From JAJTFW01 sp964534995 (GTDB lineage: Bacteria; Bacteroidota; Bacteroidia; AKYH767-A; OLB10), in contig CAZHSC010000009.1 of assembly GCA_964534995.1 (NCBI GenBank), positions 1 to 64,000 of the forward strand: a stretch of 64,000 bases of DNA. The letters run 5' to 3'. The number at the start of each line of letters is the position of its first letter. Within the stretch, counting starts at the first letter, position 1. The notes beneath the pieces were generated by a model. It made no database searches and had not been told where the DNA came from. It worked only from the letters and a program-made list of their open reading frames with translations. Both the position numbers and the translations under genes were made by a program. Positions 50,338-59,353 of this stretch are shown here, piece by piece.

Positions 50338-51293
50338 ACACTAACATACTCCCCAATTTCCTTGTGATCGGCGCCGCGAAATGCGGAACCACCTCGCTGT
50401 ATCATTACCTGAAACAGCATCCCGATGTGTACATGAGTCCTATCAAAGAACCCAATCATTTTTCGAAAGACATACACCCCGAAGACTTCAGCCTTGAATA
50501 CAAGATTCATGAAAAGGCGAAAAACCTTGATGTGCACAGCTACGTGCGTGGCGACATGAAAGAAGATCAGTGGGGCGCCTATGTGCAGGAGGATGAAGAT
50601 TACCGCCTCTTATTCAAATTCGCCAGCAATAAAAAACGCAGGGGGGAAATCAGCAATTCGTACCTGTACAGCCAGGTGGCCGCCGGACATATTAAATCCG
50701 CCCTTCCCGGTGTGAAACTCATTGCCATCCTGCGTAACCCCGCCGACAGGGCTTATTCGCATTACCTTGCCAACATCAGAGACGGCAGGGCGCTGCTACC
50801 CTTCCGGGAAGAACTTGAAAAGGACCTTGCCAAGCCGGTGAAGGGATGGGGCAAGTCGCACCTCTACATTGAACTCGGTTTTTACTATGAACAGATTTTG
50901 CGTTACACGGCGCTCTTCGGACCCGACCAACTTAAAATTTTGTTTTTTGATGATTTAAAAAATGATACGCCCAAAGTAGCAAAAGAAGTTTTTGAATTTC
51001 TGAACCTGAACCCTGAGATAGCTGTTAACTTCGCGGAAAAGCACAACGAGGCCAGGATGCCCAAGAATGTCAAACTGCTGCATGTGCTGACGCAGACAGG
51101 TCTGAAAAGAAAAATTTTCAGGATGCTGCCCCATGCCGTGCAAAGCCCTGTTAAATCCTTCTTTTTTAAAAAAGAGCGCCCTGAAAAAATGAGTACGGAG
51201 GACAGGAAATGGCTGGTGAATATATTTCAGGAGGACATTCATAAACTAAGCAAAGCACTCCAGAGGGACCTGAGCGGCTGGTTAAAAGCCTGA
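50325..51293 (+). CDS. PAPS-dependent sulfotransferase, copy 3
   Basis: A 322-residue cytosolic sulfotransferase. It shares GAAKCGTTSLYHYLKQHPD, SPIKEPNHF and the 3'-phosphate motif LRNPADRAYSHYL with copy 2. It has a 30-residue insertion region near residues 45-90 (HSYVRGDMKEDQWG) before the EISNSY segment. The start ATG at 50325 lies within copy 2, overlapping it by 13 bases. The C-terminus, FQEDIHKLSKALQRDLSGWL, matches the others. Confidence 0.92.
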   Translation: MADINTNILPNFLVIGAAKCGTTSLYHYLKQHPDVYMSPIKEPNHFSKDIHPEDFSLEYKIHEKAKNLDVHSYVRGDMKEDQWGAYVQEDEDYRLLFKFASNKKRRGEISNSYLYSQVAAGHIKSALPGVKLIAILRNPADRAYSHYLANIRDGRALLPFREELEKDLAKPVKGWGKSHLYIELGFYYEQILRYTALFGPDQLKILFFDDLKNDTPKVAKEVFEFLNLNPEIAVNFAEKHNEARMPKNVKLLHVLTQTGLKRKIFRMLPHAVQSPVKSFFFKKERPEKMSTEDRKWLVNIFQEDIHKLSKALQRDLSGWLKA

Positions 51294-51297
51294 TGAA

Positions 51298-52182
51298 ATG
51301 ACTACAGAGAAGGGAAGGCCTGATTTCTTTATTGTAGGTTCGCCGAAAGCGGGAACTACGGCGCTGTATGCCTACCTGGCCAATCATCCGCAGGTATGCA
51401 TGAGCACCGATAAAGAACCGAACTATTTTTCCAATGAACAGATCAAAGCGCAGGGCTTGTATTACAAAAAGAAAAATCCGGAAACGGAAGCGGAGTATCT
51501 CCGCTTGTTTCAACCGGAAGCGGGTAACCTCATTTGCGGAGAAGCCAGTGTATCTTATCTCTACTACCCGGGGGTGGCGGAGAAAATTCGTCAATTTAAT
51601 CCCAAAGCAAAAATCATCATTTCACTCAGGGATCCTGTCAAAAGGGCTTTTTCACATTACCTGATGGACTACAGCCTCGGCCTGGTAAAAGAGTCCTTTG
51701 ACAAAATAGTTTTTGAAGGGGCTGCCCATGAAAAACTGAAGCTTTACTATCAGCAATATGTTTTACTGAGTCAATATGCAGCTCAGGTAGCACGTTACCT
51801 TCAGGTTTTCCCGAAGGAACAGGTACTTTTTTTTATTCATGACGACCTGGTGAGCCGGCCCGAACAGGAAATGGAAAGGCTGAGCGGCTTTTTAGGTATT
51901 GATTACAGGCATGCCACGGGGTCACTCGAACAAAAAAACGTTACTATTGCAGCAAAGTCGCCCTTGCTGCGGTGGCTGTATCAAAATGACCTGTTCAGGA
52001 AGTTCCTTGCCTTGTTGCTGAATGAAAATACCAGGGGCCGGATAAAATCAAAGTTGTTTTCAAAGAACAACCTCCCGGAACTCTCTCCCGGGGCCAGGGA
52101 ATTTCTGTCGGCATTATATTCACCCGAAATACCGCAGCTGGAGCAAATCACCGGAAAATCCCTCCGGCACTGGTGCCGGTAA
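51298..52182 (+). CDS. PAPS-dependent sulfotransferase, copy 4
   Basis: A 294-residue cytosolic sulfotransferase. The phosphosulfate loop is VGSPKAGTTALYAYL; the PK(A/S)GTT form is the commonest in the family. The 3'-phosphate motif is ISLRDPVKRAFSHYLMD. The C-terminal helix (EIPQLEQITGKSLRHW) is conserved in position but diverged. It begins four bases after copy 3 and ends eight bases before the Wzy-like gene. The substrate is unknown. Confidence 0.92.
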   Translation: MTTEKGRPDFFIVGSPKAGTTALYAYLANHPQVCMSTDKEPNYFSNEQIKAQGLYYKKKNPETEAEYLRLFQPEAGNLICGEASVSYLYYPGVAEKIRQFNPKAKIIISLRDPVKRAFSHYLMDYSLGLVKESFDKIVFEGAAHEKLKLYYQQYVLLSQYAAQVARYLQVFPKEQVLFFIHDDLVSRPEQEMERLSGFLGIDYRHATGSLEQKNVTIAAKSPLLRWLYQNDLFRKFLALLLNENTRGRIKSKLFSKNNLPELSPGAREFLSALYSPEIPQLEQITGKSLRHWCR

Positions 52183-52190
52183 GTACAAGT

Positions 52191-53519
52191 ATGATCACAC
52201 CAAAACTGATAAGGCTGATAAAAAAAGTGCTGTTGGCCTTTTTCGTTTTGATGTATTTCATGGTTTGCTTCAGGATCATTTCGAGGATCCCCGTGGGGAT
52301 AGTAAATGAGCTGCTCTCCCTTTTCTATCTGCTTATACTCATCGCGGTTTTCGTGCATGAAACCGGATCACAGTTTTTAAAGGGCCGCGTCAGCATCCTG
52401 TTCATTATTTTTCTGCCACTGCTGGTATTGCCGCTCATCAACGCCGCCCAGGCACAGGAAGTATTTGGCCAGCCTTTCAAATACGGGCTTTTGTCGCAAC
52501 GCTATCATTATTTCATCCTTGGCGCCTTCCTGGTGGTGGTAGCAATGAAGCGGCGCTGGATCAGTCCGGAAAAAATGGAAAAGTACTTTGTGTATTCGAT
52601 GTACCTCACGCTGATGGTGATGTACTTCTTCTATATTTTTATCAATCCCGTACTCTTCTCGGGGACGGAGTTTGTGAAGCTGACCGGATACAAGGGCTGG
52701 ATCTATGAATTTCCGAATGGAGCCACGGCGGGGCTGTTAATTTATTCTGCCATAAAATTTCTGAAAGACAATAAAAAAAGGCATATCGTCACCTTCCTGC
52801 TTTCCATCATCTTCTTTTTTGTGTACGGACAGGACAGATCGCAGATTGCCATTTCCTTCATCGTGCTGTTGGTTTTTTATTTTTTGCACATGAAACCGAT
52901 AAAGATTATTTTCTATTCCATCACCGGTATTTTTCTTGGAGGCCTCGTGGTGGTATTGCTTATTCTGTTTACACCTGATTTCATCAGTCATTACACCGAG
53001 TTGTTCGGCAACGCGCTAACCATATTCACCGGCGAACAAACCACGGAATATTCCACGAATATCCGCCATTATGAAGCGGCGGTGGCACTGGAAGGATTTG
53101 ATCAGCATCCCTGGCTGGGGAATGGATTTTTAAGTTCTCAGTGGAATGAGGGCTATTTACAGTTTCACCGGTATTTTTATCCCGCTGATATCGGCCTGCT
53201 GGGTAACCTGTATGTATTCGGAATCATCGGTACTATTTTTTATTATATACCCTACATCGCCGTATTCATTTGGGCGATGCAGATGAAAAAGTTCAACGAT
53301 GCCTTTGCCCTGACTGCCATCTACACCCTGCTTTTTATTTTTCTGGATATGCAGAGCGCAGCCAATAATATTAAATTCATCGGGTCGCCGGCGTTTTTCA
53401 TGGGCGTGGTGTATTACTACCGGTTTTATGTTTATCCCGGTTACAAGGAGTCCTTGCAACAGGAGCGCCTGACGGAAGCAATGACAAGGCCGAAAAAAAG
53501 ATTCTCCCTGAAGCGATAA
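52191..53519 (+). CDS. second O-antigen ligase/polymerase-like membrane protein (Wzy type)
   Basis: A 442-residue integral membrane protein with about eleven helices. I start it at the ATG at 52191, directly after the sulfotransferase stop; an in-frame GTG lies upstream within that gene. A large loop at about 270-330 holds IRHYEAAVALEGFDQHPWLGNGFL and related residues, as in Wzy/WaaL-type proteins. It resembles the one at 27110 in layout but not in detailed sequence. It is paired with the flippase at 47136, giving a complete Wzx/Wzy pair around the sulfotransferase genes. Confidence 0.83.
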   Translation: MITPKLIRLIKKVLLAFFVLMYFMVCFRIISRIPVGIVNELLSLFYLLILIAVFVHETGSQFLKGRVSILFIIFLPLLVLPLINAAQAQEVFGQPFKYGLLSQRYHYFILGAFLVVVAMKRRWISPEKMEKYFVYSMYLTLMVMYFFYIFINPVLFSGTEFVKLTGYKGWIYEFPNGATAGLLIYSAIKFLKDNKKRHIVTFLLSIIFFFVYGQDRSQIAISFIVLLVFYFLHMKPIKIIFYSITGIFLGGLVVVLLILFTPDFISHYTELFGNALTIFTGEQTTEYSTNIRHYEAAVALEGFDQHPWLGNGFLSSQWNEGYLQFHRYFYPADIGLLGNLYVFGIIGTIFYYIPYIAVFIWAMQMKKFNDAFALTAIYTLLFIFLDMQSAANNIKFIGSPAFFMGVVYYYRFYVYPGYKESLQQERLTEAMTRPKKRFSLKR

Positions 53520-53624
53520 GGCATATTGGGTTAATAAAAATGCCGGTAATGGCTCGTAATTATTTTCTAATTTTACCAGACCATACACAATACCACCTAC
53601 GTTTAATTTTTTCAAAATCACGTC

Positions 53625-54860
53625 ATGTTAAAGTCGCTGCTGTTAATCCCATTCCTTATCCTGAACCTGCAAAGCTCCTGCCGCCAGCAGGCACAAGCGC
53701 CGCAGGAAAGCGGAGCAGTTAAAACCGGCAGCACCGGTGTGCCGGCAAAAGAAGAAAGTGCAACGGCAACATCGTCAGGTAAGGTTCCGGACACAGAACA
53801 ACCGGCGCCGGCGAAAAAGGAAGCTCCTGTTTCCTCAAAAAAAAACAACCTGCCTCCGGGCTGGCCCTGGCGCGGTGTTTCGGTAGAGTCGAAGAAAACC
53901 AAACCCGAAGACCTTGTATACCTTAAATCGGTAAACGTAAATCTCGTCAGGATATTTATCAAAGCGAACAAAAGGGCTTTGCGTGAAAAAGGCAATCCTA
54001 CACAGGCTTTTTACAAAGAGCTGAACTGGGCGGACAGCCTCCTGGATGTAGCGAAGGCCAACGGGCTTACCTGCATGATCGCTTTTAACAACCTTATCCT
54101 CGATCCTAAATCGAAGGTAGATGACAAGCACCCGGACTTCTGGAAAAGCAAGAGCATCATGGACAGTGTGATGAACATGGTTGAAATCATCGCCCGGCGA
54201 TACAGGAACCGGGGCGAAGAACTGGCCGCATATGAAGTTATCGGCGAACCCGCGATAGAAATTGACGGCAAAATGAAAAGCCCGGAGAACATTGAAGACT
54301 TCTTCAGGAAAGCGCTGCAGAGCATCCGGAAATATGATAACGAACGGTTCTTCCTGCTCACGCCGGGACCCTGGGGAAAACCTACCAACTATAAAGACTT
54401 CAACGGATACGCCATTAAGGATAATAAATTAATTTATGGCGCACATATGTACCTGCCGGACGCCTTCTCTCACCAGGGAATTAAAAAGCGCCCCAGGGGT
54501 TTTAAATACCCCGGAAATGTGGAGAAGGCGTATTGGGATAAAGACATGATGAAAAAGAAATTTCAGTTTCTCAGGGATTTTGAAAACAAAACAGGCCACC
54601 TCATTTTTGTGGGCGAATTTCAGAGCGTGCGCTGGGCCGATGGTGCCAATATATGGCTGAAAGATGTGCTGGATAACCTGGAGGAAAACCATTGGTCATG
54701 GGCCATGTACGGCTTTCAGTGCGATACTGATTTCTGGGACCCCTATTACGAAGTGGTGGACCGTAGCGGTGATTCCAAAGACTGGCAGATCGCTTTTTCA
54801 GGGAAAGAAACAGAAGGATGGAAGTTGATGCTGAATTACTTTAAACTGAACAAAAAATAA
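53625..54860 (+). CDS. GH5-like glycoside hydrolase lipoprotein
   Basis: A 411-residue lipoprotein: signal with lipobox QSSC, a Pro/Ala/Lys/Ser-rich linker (about 20-80), and a (beta/alpha)8 barrel (about 82-405) of the cellulase-like GH5 group. GWPWRGVSVES opens the barrel. The acid/base Glu sits in EVIGEP (about 208), where most members have NEP, and the nucleophile Glu in VGEFQS (about 331). The barrel is otherwise complete. It lies in the polysaccharide locus, so it may trim or release the chain made there; substrate is unknown. It is 105 bases after the Wzy-like gene. Confidence 0.8.
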   Translation: MLKSLLLIPFLILNLQSSCRQQAQAPQESGAVKTGSTGVPAKEESATATSSGKVPDTEQPAPAKKEAPVSSKKNNLPPGWPWRGVSVESKKTKPEDLVYLKSVNVNLVRIFIKANKRALREKGNPTQAFYKELNWADSLLDVAKANGLTCMIAFNNLILDPKSKVDDKHPDFWKSKSIMDSVMNMVEIIARRYRNRGEELAAYEVIGEPAIEIDGKMKSPENIEDFFRKALQSIRKYDNERFFLLTPGPWGKPTNYKDFNGYAIKDNKLIYGAHMYLPDAFSHQGIKKRPRGFKYPGNVEKAYWDKDMMKKKFQFLRDFENKTGHLIFVGEFQSVRWADGANIWLKDVLDNLEENHWSWAMYGFQCDTDFWDPYYEVVDRSGDSKDWQIAFSGKETEGWKLMLNYFKLNKK

Positions 54861-54910
54861 AACCTGATGAAAAGCGGATGTATGAATTTTAAAGCCATTT
54901 CATTTTTACA

Positions 54911-56116
54911 TTGAAGGAAGAAGTAAAACGTATTGCACTGATTGATCCCGTGGGCAGGAAGGCCGGCATGGATCACTACGATTTGCTGTTGCTGGAGGGG
55001 ATTGAAAAAACCGGGCTGCCTGTCACCCTCTATTCCAATTTCAGCCATCCCCGCGGACCGGTGCATGTGATGCATGTTTTTCATAACCTGAACACCACCA
55101 AAATCCGCTCGGTAACATCCACTTTCACCGGATTTATCAGGAGTTTGCTCCATTCAAAAAAAAATAATACCGGCTGGCTGATATTGCATGTTTTCAGGGC
55201 CGGCCTTTTCGACCTGTTTACTTTCGCGCTGGCGCGGCTCATGGGCTTTAAAATCTGTGCCATCATACACGATATAGAAAGTCTTGATACCATCACACTG
55301 CCTTTTGTGAGGAAAATGGTGATTGACTATCTTCCCAACAAGCGGGTAGTGCATAATGATTTCAGTTTACAACAACTGGCTTTGAACATCCGGCCTTCGG
55401 CCAGGTCCGGCACCTTCGTCATTCCCCATGTAAATTTTATTGACCTCTTTGAAGGCTATCAGCAGGACCCCGGCTCTTTGGAACGTTTGAAAGAGGATGG
55501 CTCTATAACCGAAACATTGTCCAAAGGCCTTGGCGATTATATACGGGGAGGAGGCAGGATACTCCTCTTCTTCGGGCAAATAAAAAACGCGAAAGGCCTG
55601 GACACCTTGCTGAAGGCGGTAGCCGTCACGGAAGGGAATTACAAATTGATTATTGCGGGGAGGGTACGTGAAGGCAGCTGGTCACAATACGAAAAGACAA
55701 TATCATCGCTGAACATTGCAAACAGGATCATCCCGGTAATACGTTTTATCAATGACAGGGAGCGGGATTTTCTTTTTTCCATCAGTCATGCCATTATTTT
55801 ACCTTATACCAGGATTTACCAGAGCGGGGTTTTACTCATGGCGATGAGCTTTCCAAAAACGGTGATTGCATCCGACCTCCCTCCCAATACAGATATCGTT
55901 AGCCACATGAAGAACGGCCTTGTTTTCCGCGCAGGTGACGCAGCGGACCTGTCCGAAAAAATCAAATACCTGCTCGAACATCCGGAATCAGTTTCCTTAC
56001 TCAGTCAAAAAGCCATTGAAGACATACGTTCCGGCTACAATCCATGGATTATCGGAGAAAAATTCTCGGCGCTTCTGAGAGGGCAGGACGTGACGGCAGT
56101 CAAGTCGGTGCATTAA
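54911..56116 (+). CDS. family 4 glycosyltransferase
   Basis: A 401-residue GT-B-fold protein. The TTG at 54911 is used because it opens directly into a typical N-terminal strand (IALIDPVGRKAGMDHYD) and no upstream ATG is in frame; the next internal ATG at 54968 would remove the first strand. The donor half has LLFFGQIKNAKGLDTLLKAV, IIAGRV and a PYTRIYQSGVLLMAMSF region in place of the usual E(x)7E. No membrane helices. It is the last gene of this polysaccharide run and converges with glmS. Confidence 0.83.
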   Translation: MKEEVKRIALIDPVGRKAGMDHYDLLLLEGIEKTGLPVTLYSNFSHPRGPVHVMHVFHNLNTTKIRSVTSTFTGFIRSLLHSKKNNTGWLILHVFRAGLFDLFTFALARLMGFKICAIIHDIESLDTITLPFVRKMVIDYLPNKRVVHNDFSLQQLALNIRPSARSGTFVIPHVNFIDLFEGYQQDPGSLERLKEDGSITETLSKGLGDYIRGGGRILLFFGQIKNAKGLDTLLKAVAVTEGNYKLIIAGRVREGSWSQYEKTISSLNIANRIIPVIRFINDRERDFLFSISHAIILPYTRIYQSGVLLMAMSFPKTVIASDLPPNTDIVSHMKNGLVFRAGDAADLSEKIKYLLEHPESVSLLSQKAIEDIRSGYNPWIIGEKFSALLRGQDVTAVKSVH

Positions 56117-56156
56117 ATTAGGATATCCCTGCCGTTAGCAGACACGTCGCCTGTGA

Positions 56157-57992
56157 TTATTCCACGGTTACGCTTTTCGCCAGGTTCCTGGGCTGATCCA
56201 CATTACAACCCCTCATCACCGCGATATGATACGCCAGTAATTGCAGCGGGATCACACTCACCAGCGGGACCAGGATTTCGTCGGTCTCGGGAATTTCAAT
56301 CACATAATCTGCCATCTCTTTTACGGCCGTATCCCCTTCGGTAACGATGGCAATAATTTTTCCTTTACGCGCCTTCACCTCCTGGATATTACTCACCACT
56401 TTTTCATAGGAGCCGTGTTTGGTAGCAATCACCACTACCGGCATTTCATCATCAATGAGGGCGATGGGACCGTGCTTCATTTCGGCGGCAGGATAGCCTT
56501 CGGCGTGGATATATGAAATTTCCTTCAGCTTGAGAGCACCTTCGAGCGCCACCGGAAAACCATAGCCCCTGCCCAGGTAGAGAAAATTGCGGGCGTCTTT
56601 ATAACGGTCGGCGATTTGCTTCACCTCCTCATTCGACTTCAGGGCCTGTTCAATCTTTTGCGGAATACTTTCCAGTTCATTCAGGATCTGACGGAAGCGT
56701 GATTCGGAGATGGTGCCTCTTTTATTGGCAAGTTGCAAGGCAAGGAGTGTAAGTACTGTTACCTGGGCCGTAAAGGCCTTGGTAGAGGCCACACCAATTT
56801 CGGGGCCCGCGTGGGTATAGGAGCCGGCATGGGTAGCTCTCGGAATACTTGAGCCCACCACATTACAAACGCCAAAAATGGTAGCTCCTTTTGATTTCGC
56901 CAACTCTACCGCCGCGAGGGTATCCGCAGTTTCACCGCTCTGAGAAATGGCAATCACCACATCATCTTCATAAATAACCGGATTCCTGTAGCGGAACTCC
57001 GAAGCATATTCCACCTCCACCGGTATTCTGGCAAGATCTTCAATCAGGTACTCCGCCACCAGTCCCGCATGCCATGAAGTACCGCAGGCAACAATCATGA
57101 TCCGCTTGGCATTGATGATCCTTGTTTCAAATTCGCGGAGGCCGCCTAATTTGATGCGACCGGCTCTGCTGTCAAAACGGCCGCGCATGCTGTCGGCGAT
57201 AGAACGCGGCTGCTCGTAAATTTCTTTAAGCATGAAATGTTCGAAGCCACCCTTCTCCAGCGCTTCCAGTTTCAACTCCAGCTCCTGAACAAAAGGGACC
57301 TTCACTTCATTACCTATAGTCTTCACCGTTAGTTCTCCGTTGTTGATTACCGCCACTTCACCATCGTTCAGGTAGGCCACATTCTTGGTATACTCCACGA
57401 TGGGCGTGGCATCGGAAGCGACGAAATATTCATCCTTACCTATGCCTACCACTATGGGCGAACCTTTGCGGGCGGCAATGAGTTTTTGAGGATCATTTTT
57501 TGATAAGACAACGATGGCATAGGCGCCCACCACTTCGCCGAGCGCCAGGCGCACCGCCTCTTCGAGGGGTACATTGGCCTTTGAATAAATTTCTTCTATC
57601 AGGTGAATGAGTACTTCCGTATCGGTATCGCTCTGAAAAACGTGGCCCTCCTTCATCAGCTCCGCTTTGATGGAAGCGTAATTTTCAATGATGCCATTGT
57701 GGATAATGGCAAATTCCTTCGACTGTGAAAAATGCGGATGTGCGTTACGGTCGTTGGGTTCGCCGTGTGTGGCCCAGCGTGTGTGGCCCATGCCCACATG
57801 CCCTGCTGTATTTTTTCCTTTTACAAACTCGGCAAGATCGCTCACCTTACCTGCCTTCTTATACACATTCAGGTTTCCATTCAGCAAGGCCACGCCTGCG
57901 CTGTCATACCCTCTGTATTCGAGGCGATGAAGGCCTTTAATAATGATCGGATAGGCATCCTGCTTACCGATATATGCTACTATTCCACACAT
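56157..57992 (-). CDS. glmS: glutamine-fructose-6-phosphate aminotransferase (isomerising)
   Basis: A 611-residue cytosolic enzyme making glucosamine-6-phosphate from fructose-6-phosphate and glutamine, the entry to UDP-GlcNAc. The N-terminal MCGIVAYIG gives the nucleophile Cys at position 2 of the encoded chain, followed by HTRWATHG and HNGIIENY of the glutaminase domain. Two SIS sugar-isomerase domains follow (about 285-605) with GTSWHAG and SQSGETADT, and the C-terminus NLAKSVTVE is standard. It lies three bases after the DUF4270 gene, with the glycogen-synthase-like gene upstream of that, so the three may be co-transcribed. Confidence 0.97.
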   Translation of the reverse strand: MCGIVAYIGKQDAYPIIIKGLHRLEYRGYDSAGVALLNGNLNVYKKAGKVSDLAEFVKGKNTAGHVGMGHTRWATHGEPNDRNAHPHFSQSKEFAIIHNGIIENYASIKAELMKEGHVFQSDTDTEVLIHLIEEIYSKANVPLEEAVRLALGEVVGAYAIVVLSKNDPQKLIAARKGSPIVVGIGKDEYFVASDATPIVEYTKNVAYLNDGEVAVINNGELTVKTIGNEVKVPFVQELELKLEALEKGGFEHFMLKEIYEQPRSIADSMRGRFDSRAGRIKLGGLREFETRIINAKRIMIVACGTSWHAGLVAEYLIEDLARIPVEVEYASEFRYRNPVIYEDDVVIAISQSGETADTLAAVELAKSKGATIFGVCNVVGSSIPRATHAGSYTHAGPEIGVASTKAFTAQVTVLTLLALQLANKRGTISESRFRQILNELESIPQKIEQALKSNEEVKQIADRYKDARNFLYLGRGYGFPVALEGALKLKEISYIHAEGYPAAEMKHGPIALIDDEMPVVVIATKHGSYEKVVSNIQEVKARKGKIIAIVTEGDTAVKEMADYVIEIPETDEILVPLVSVIPLQLLAYHIAVMRGCNVDQPRNLAKSVTVE

Positions 57993-57995
57993 GAA

Positions 57996-59291
57996 TCAGG
58001 GGTTGATTTTGGTAGTTGTTACAATCAGTTTCATGGCATCCTGGCCTTGCAGTACCGTTCTCCTGGCATTGGAAGTGCTGCCTCCGGCAACCAGAAAAAG
58101 GCCGTAATCCTTGCCGCCGCTTTCTACGACTTTTTTAAGCGTTTGTTGCACGTAACGCGCCACATTGAAAACATACTCGTCTTTGGTATCATCAAACACC
58201 CCGCCGTAGTACGCGGAGGTCTCTGTAGCGTCGGCCGTGGTGACATTTTTCCCCAGCGAATCGCTGCCAAAAATGAGCAGGTTACTATGCGGGTTAAAAT
58301 TAGATGTGGTGGTACCATCCTGCAGTTTAATCAGCAGTTTGGCTGAGCTTATCGATACGGGTCCTTCATCATAGAGGCTGCTCAGGTTTTTAATAACCAG
58401 GCTGTCTTTTAACCCGGCCATGGAAGCAACCACCAGCGATTGATCCTGAGCCGCGTCATACACGGTGGGGAAATATTCATGACTGAAATAGCTTACGCGC
58501 ACCGCGTTTACATCAATCAGAAATTCATAACTTTTATTTCCTGAAAAATACAGGGTCAAGCGGTGTACCCCCGAGGTAGAGGGAAAAGAAATAATACTAC
58601 CTAAGCCGTCGGCGCTGTCAACGAGCAGCACCCCGTTAAAAAAATCAATGAATGCGGAATTGCTGGCAAAAGTGGAAGGGTTGCTGATATACTCGCGCAT
58701 GATTTTACCTCCCAGGGCGGTATCCAGGGGGATGCGTAACTGTGGGGCAGCGTTGGCGCCTCCCACCACTACGCTGTCGCGGATATCAGGCAACAGGTCA
58801 ATATGGCCCAGGAAGGTGGTCCTGTTGTAGCTGCGGCTGCTGTAATAGGTACTGTCGGCATGCAACACTTCATCCAGTTCATACACACTGATATGATGGG
58901 TGGAGGTGGAATCGCCTTCGATGCCTTTATACAGAAAACTCAACACCACCGAATCCGGCGTAGCTACGCCCGCGAAGGTGGAACTGGTGATGGTATTTCC
59001 AATACGGATCTGCGAAACGAAACCGGCGCGGCTCTTACCCAGGTAGGGATCGTCATAGCTTCCAATAAATAAAGTGGGCAATTCGATCAGGTTTTTGAGG
59101 GGGCTCCACATCACCAGTGAATCTTCTGCAACGGTATATGTTTCCAGCAGAAGGGTATCTACCCTTACACCGGGAAGCTGCGAGGCGGGCTGCAAGTCCA
59201 GTCCTATCAGATCCGGTTCATTACAAGCAGACAAGAACAGCAGAAACGACACCGGTACCATCAGCACCTTACATCGGAATAATGTTAACAT
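57996..59291 (-). CDS. DUF4270 family lipoprotein
   Basis: A 431-residue exported lipoprotein of the DUF4270 family, found widely in Bacteroidota. The start is the ATG at 59291; the frame opens two codons earlier at a GTG. The lipobox is FLSAC, followed by the family-typical EPDLIGLDLQP and strand-rich stretches. No function is established. It lies three bases before glmS in the direction of transcription and about 60 bases after the GT5-like gene, a neighbourhood seen in other members of the phylum. Confidence 0.88.
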   Translation of the reverse strand: MLTLFRCKVLMVPVSFLLFLSACNEPDLIGLDLQPASQLPGVRVDTLLLETYTVAEDSLVMWSPLKNLIELPTLFIGSYDDPYLGKSRAGFVSQIRIGNTITSSTFAGVATPDSVVLSFLYKGIEGDSTSTHHISVYELDEVLHADSTYYSSRSYNRTTFLGHIDLLPDIRDSVVVGGANAAPQLRIPLDTALGGKIMREYISNPSTFASNSAFIDFFNGVLLVDSADGLGSIISFPSTSGVHRLTLYFSGNKSYEFLIDVNAVRVSYFSHEYFPTVYDAAQDQSLVVASMAGLKDSLVIKNLSSLYDEGPVSISSAKLLIKLQDGTTTSNFNPHSNLLIFGSDSLGKNVTTADATETSAYYGGVFDDTKDEYVFNVARYVQQTLKKVVESGGKDYGLFLVAGGSTSNARRTVLQGQDAMKLIVTTTKINP

Positions 59292-59353
59292 GGGCACGAA
59301 AGTATGGAAAATTTCACCTTGCTGATGAAAAGAAAAAGTACTTATTACAGGTA

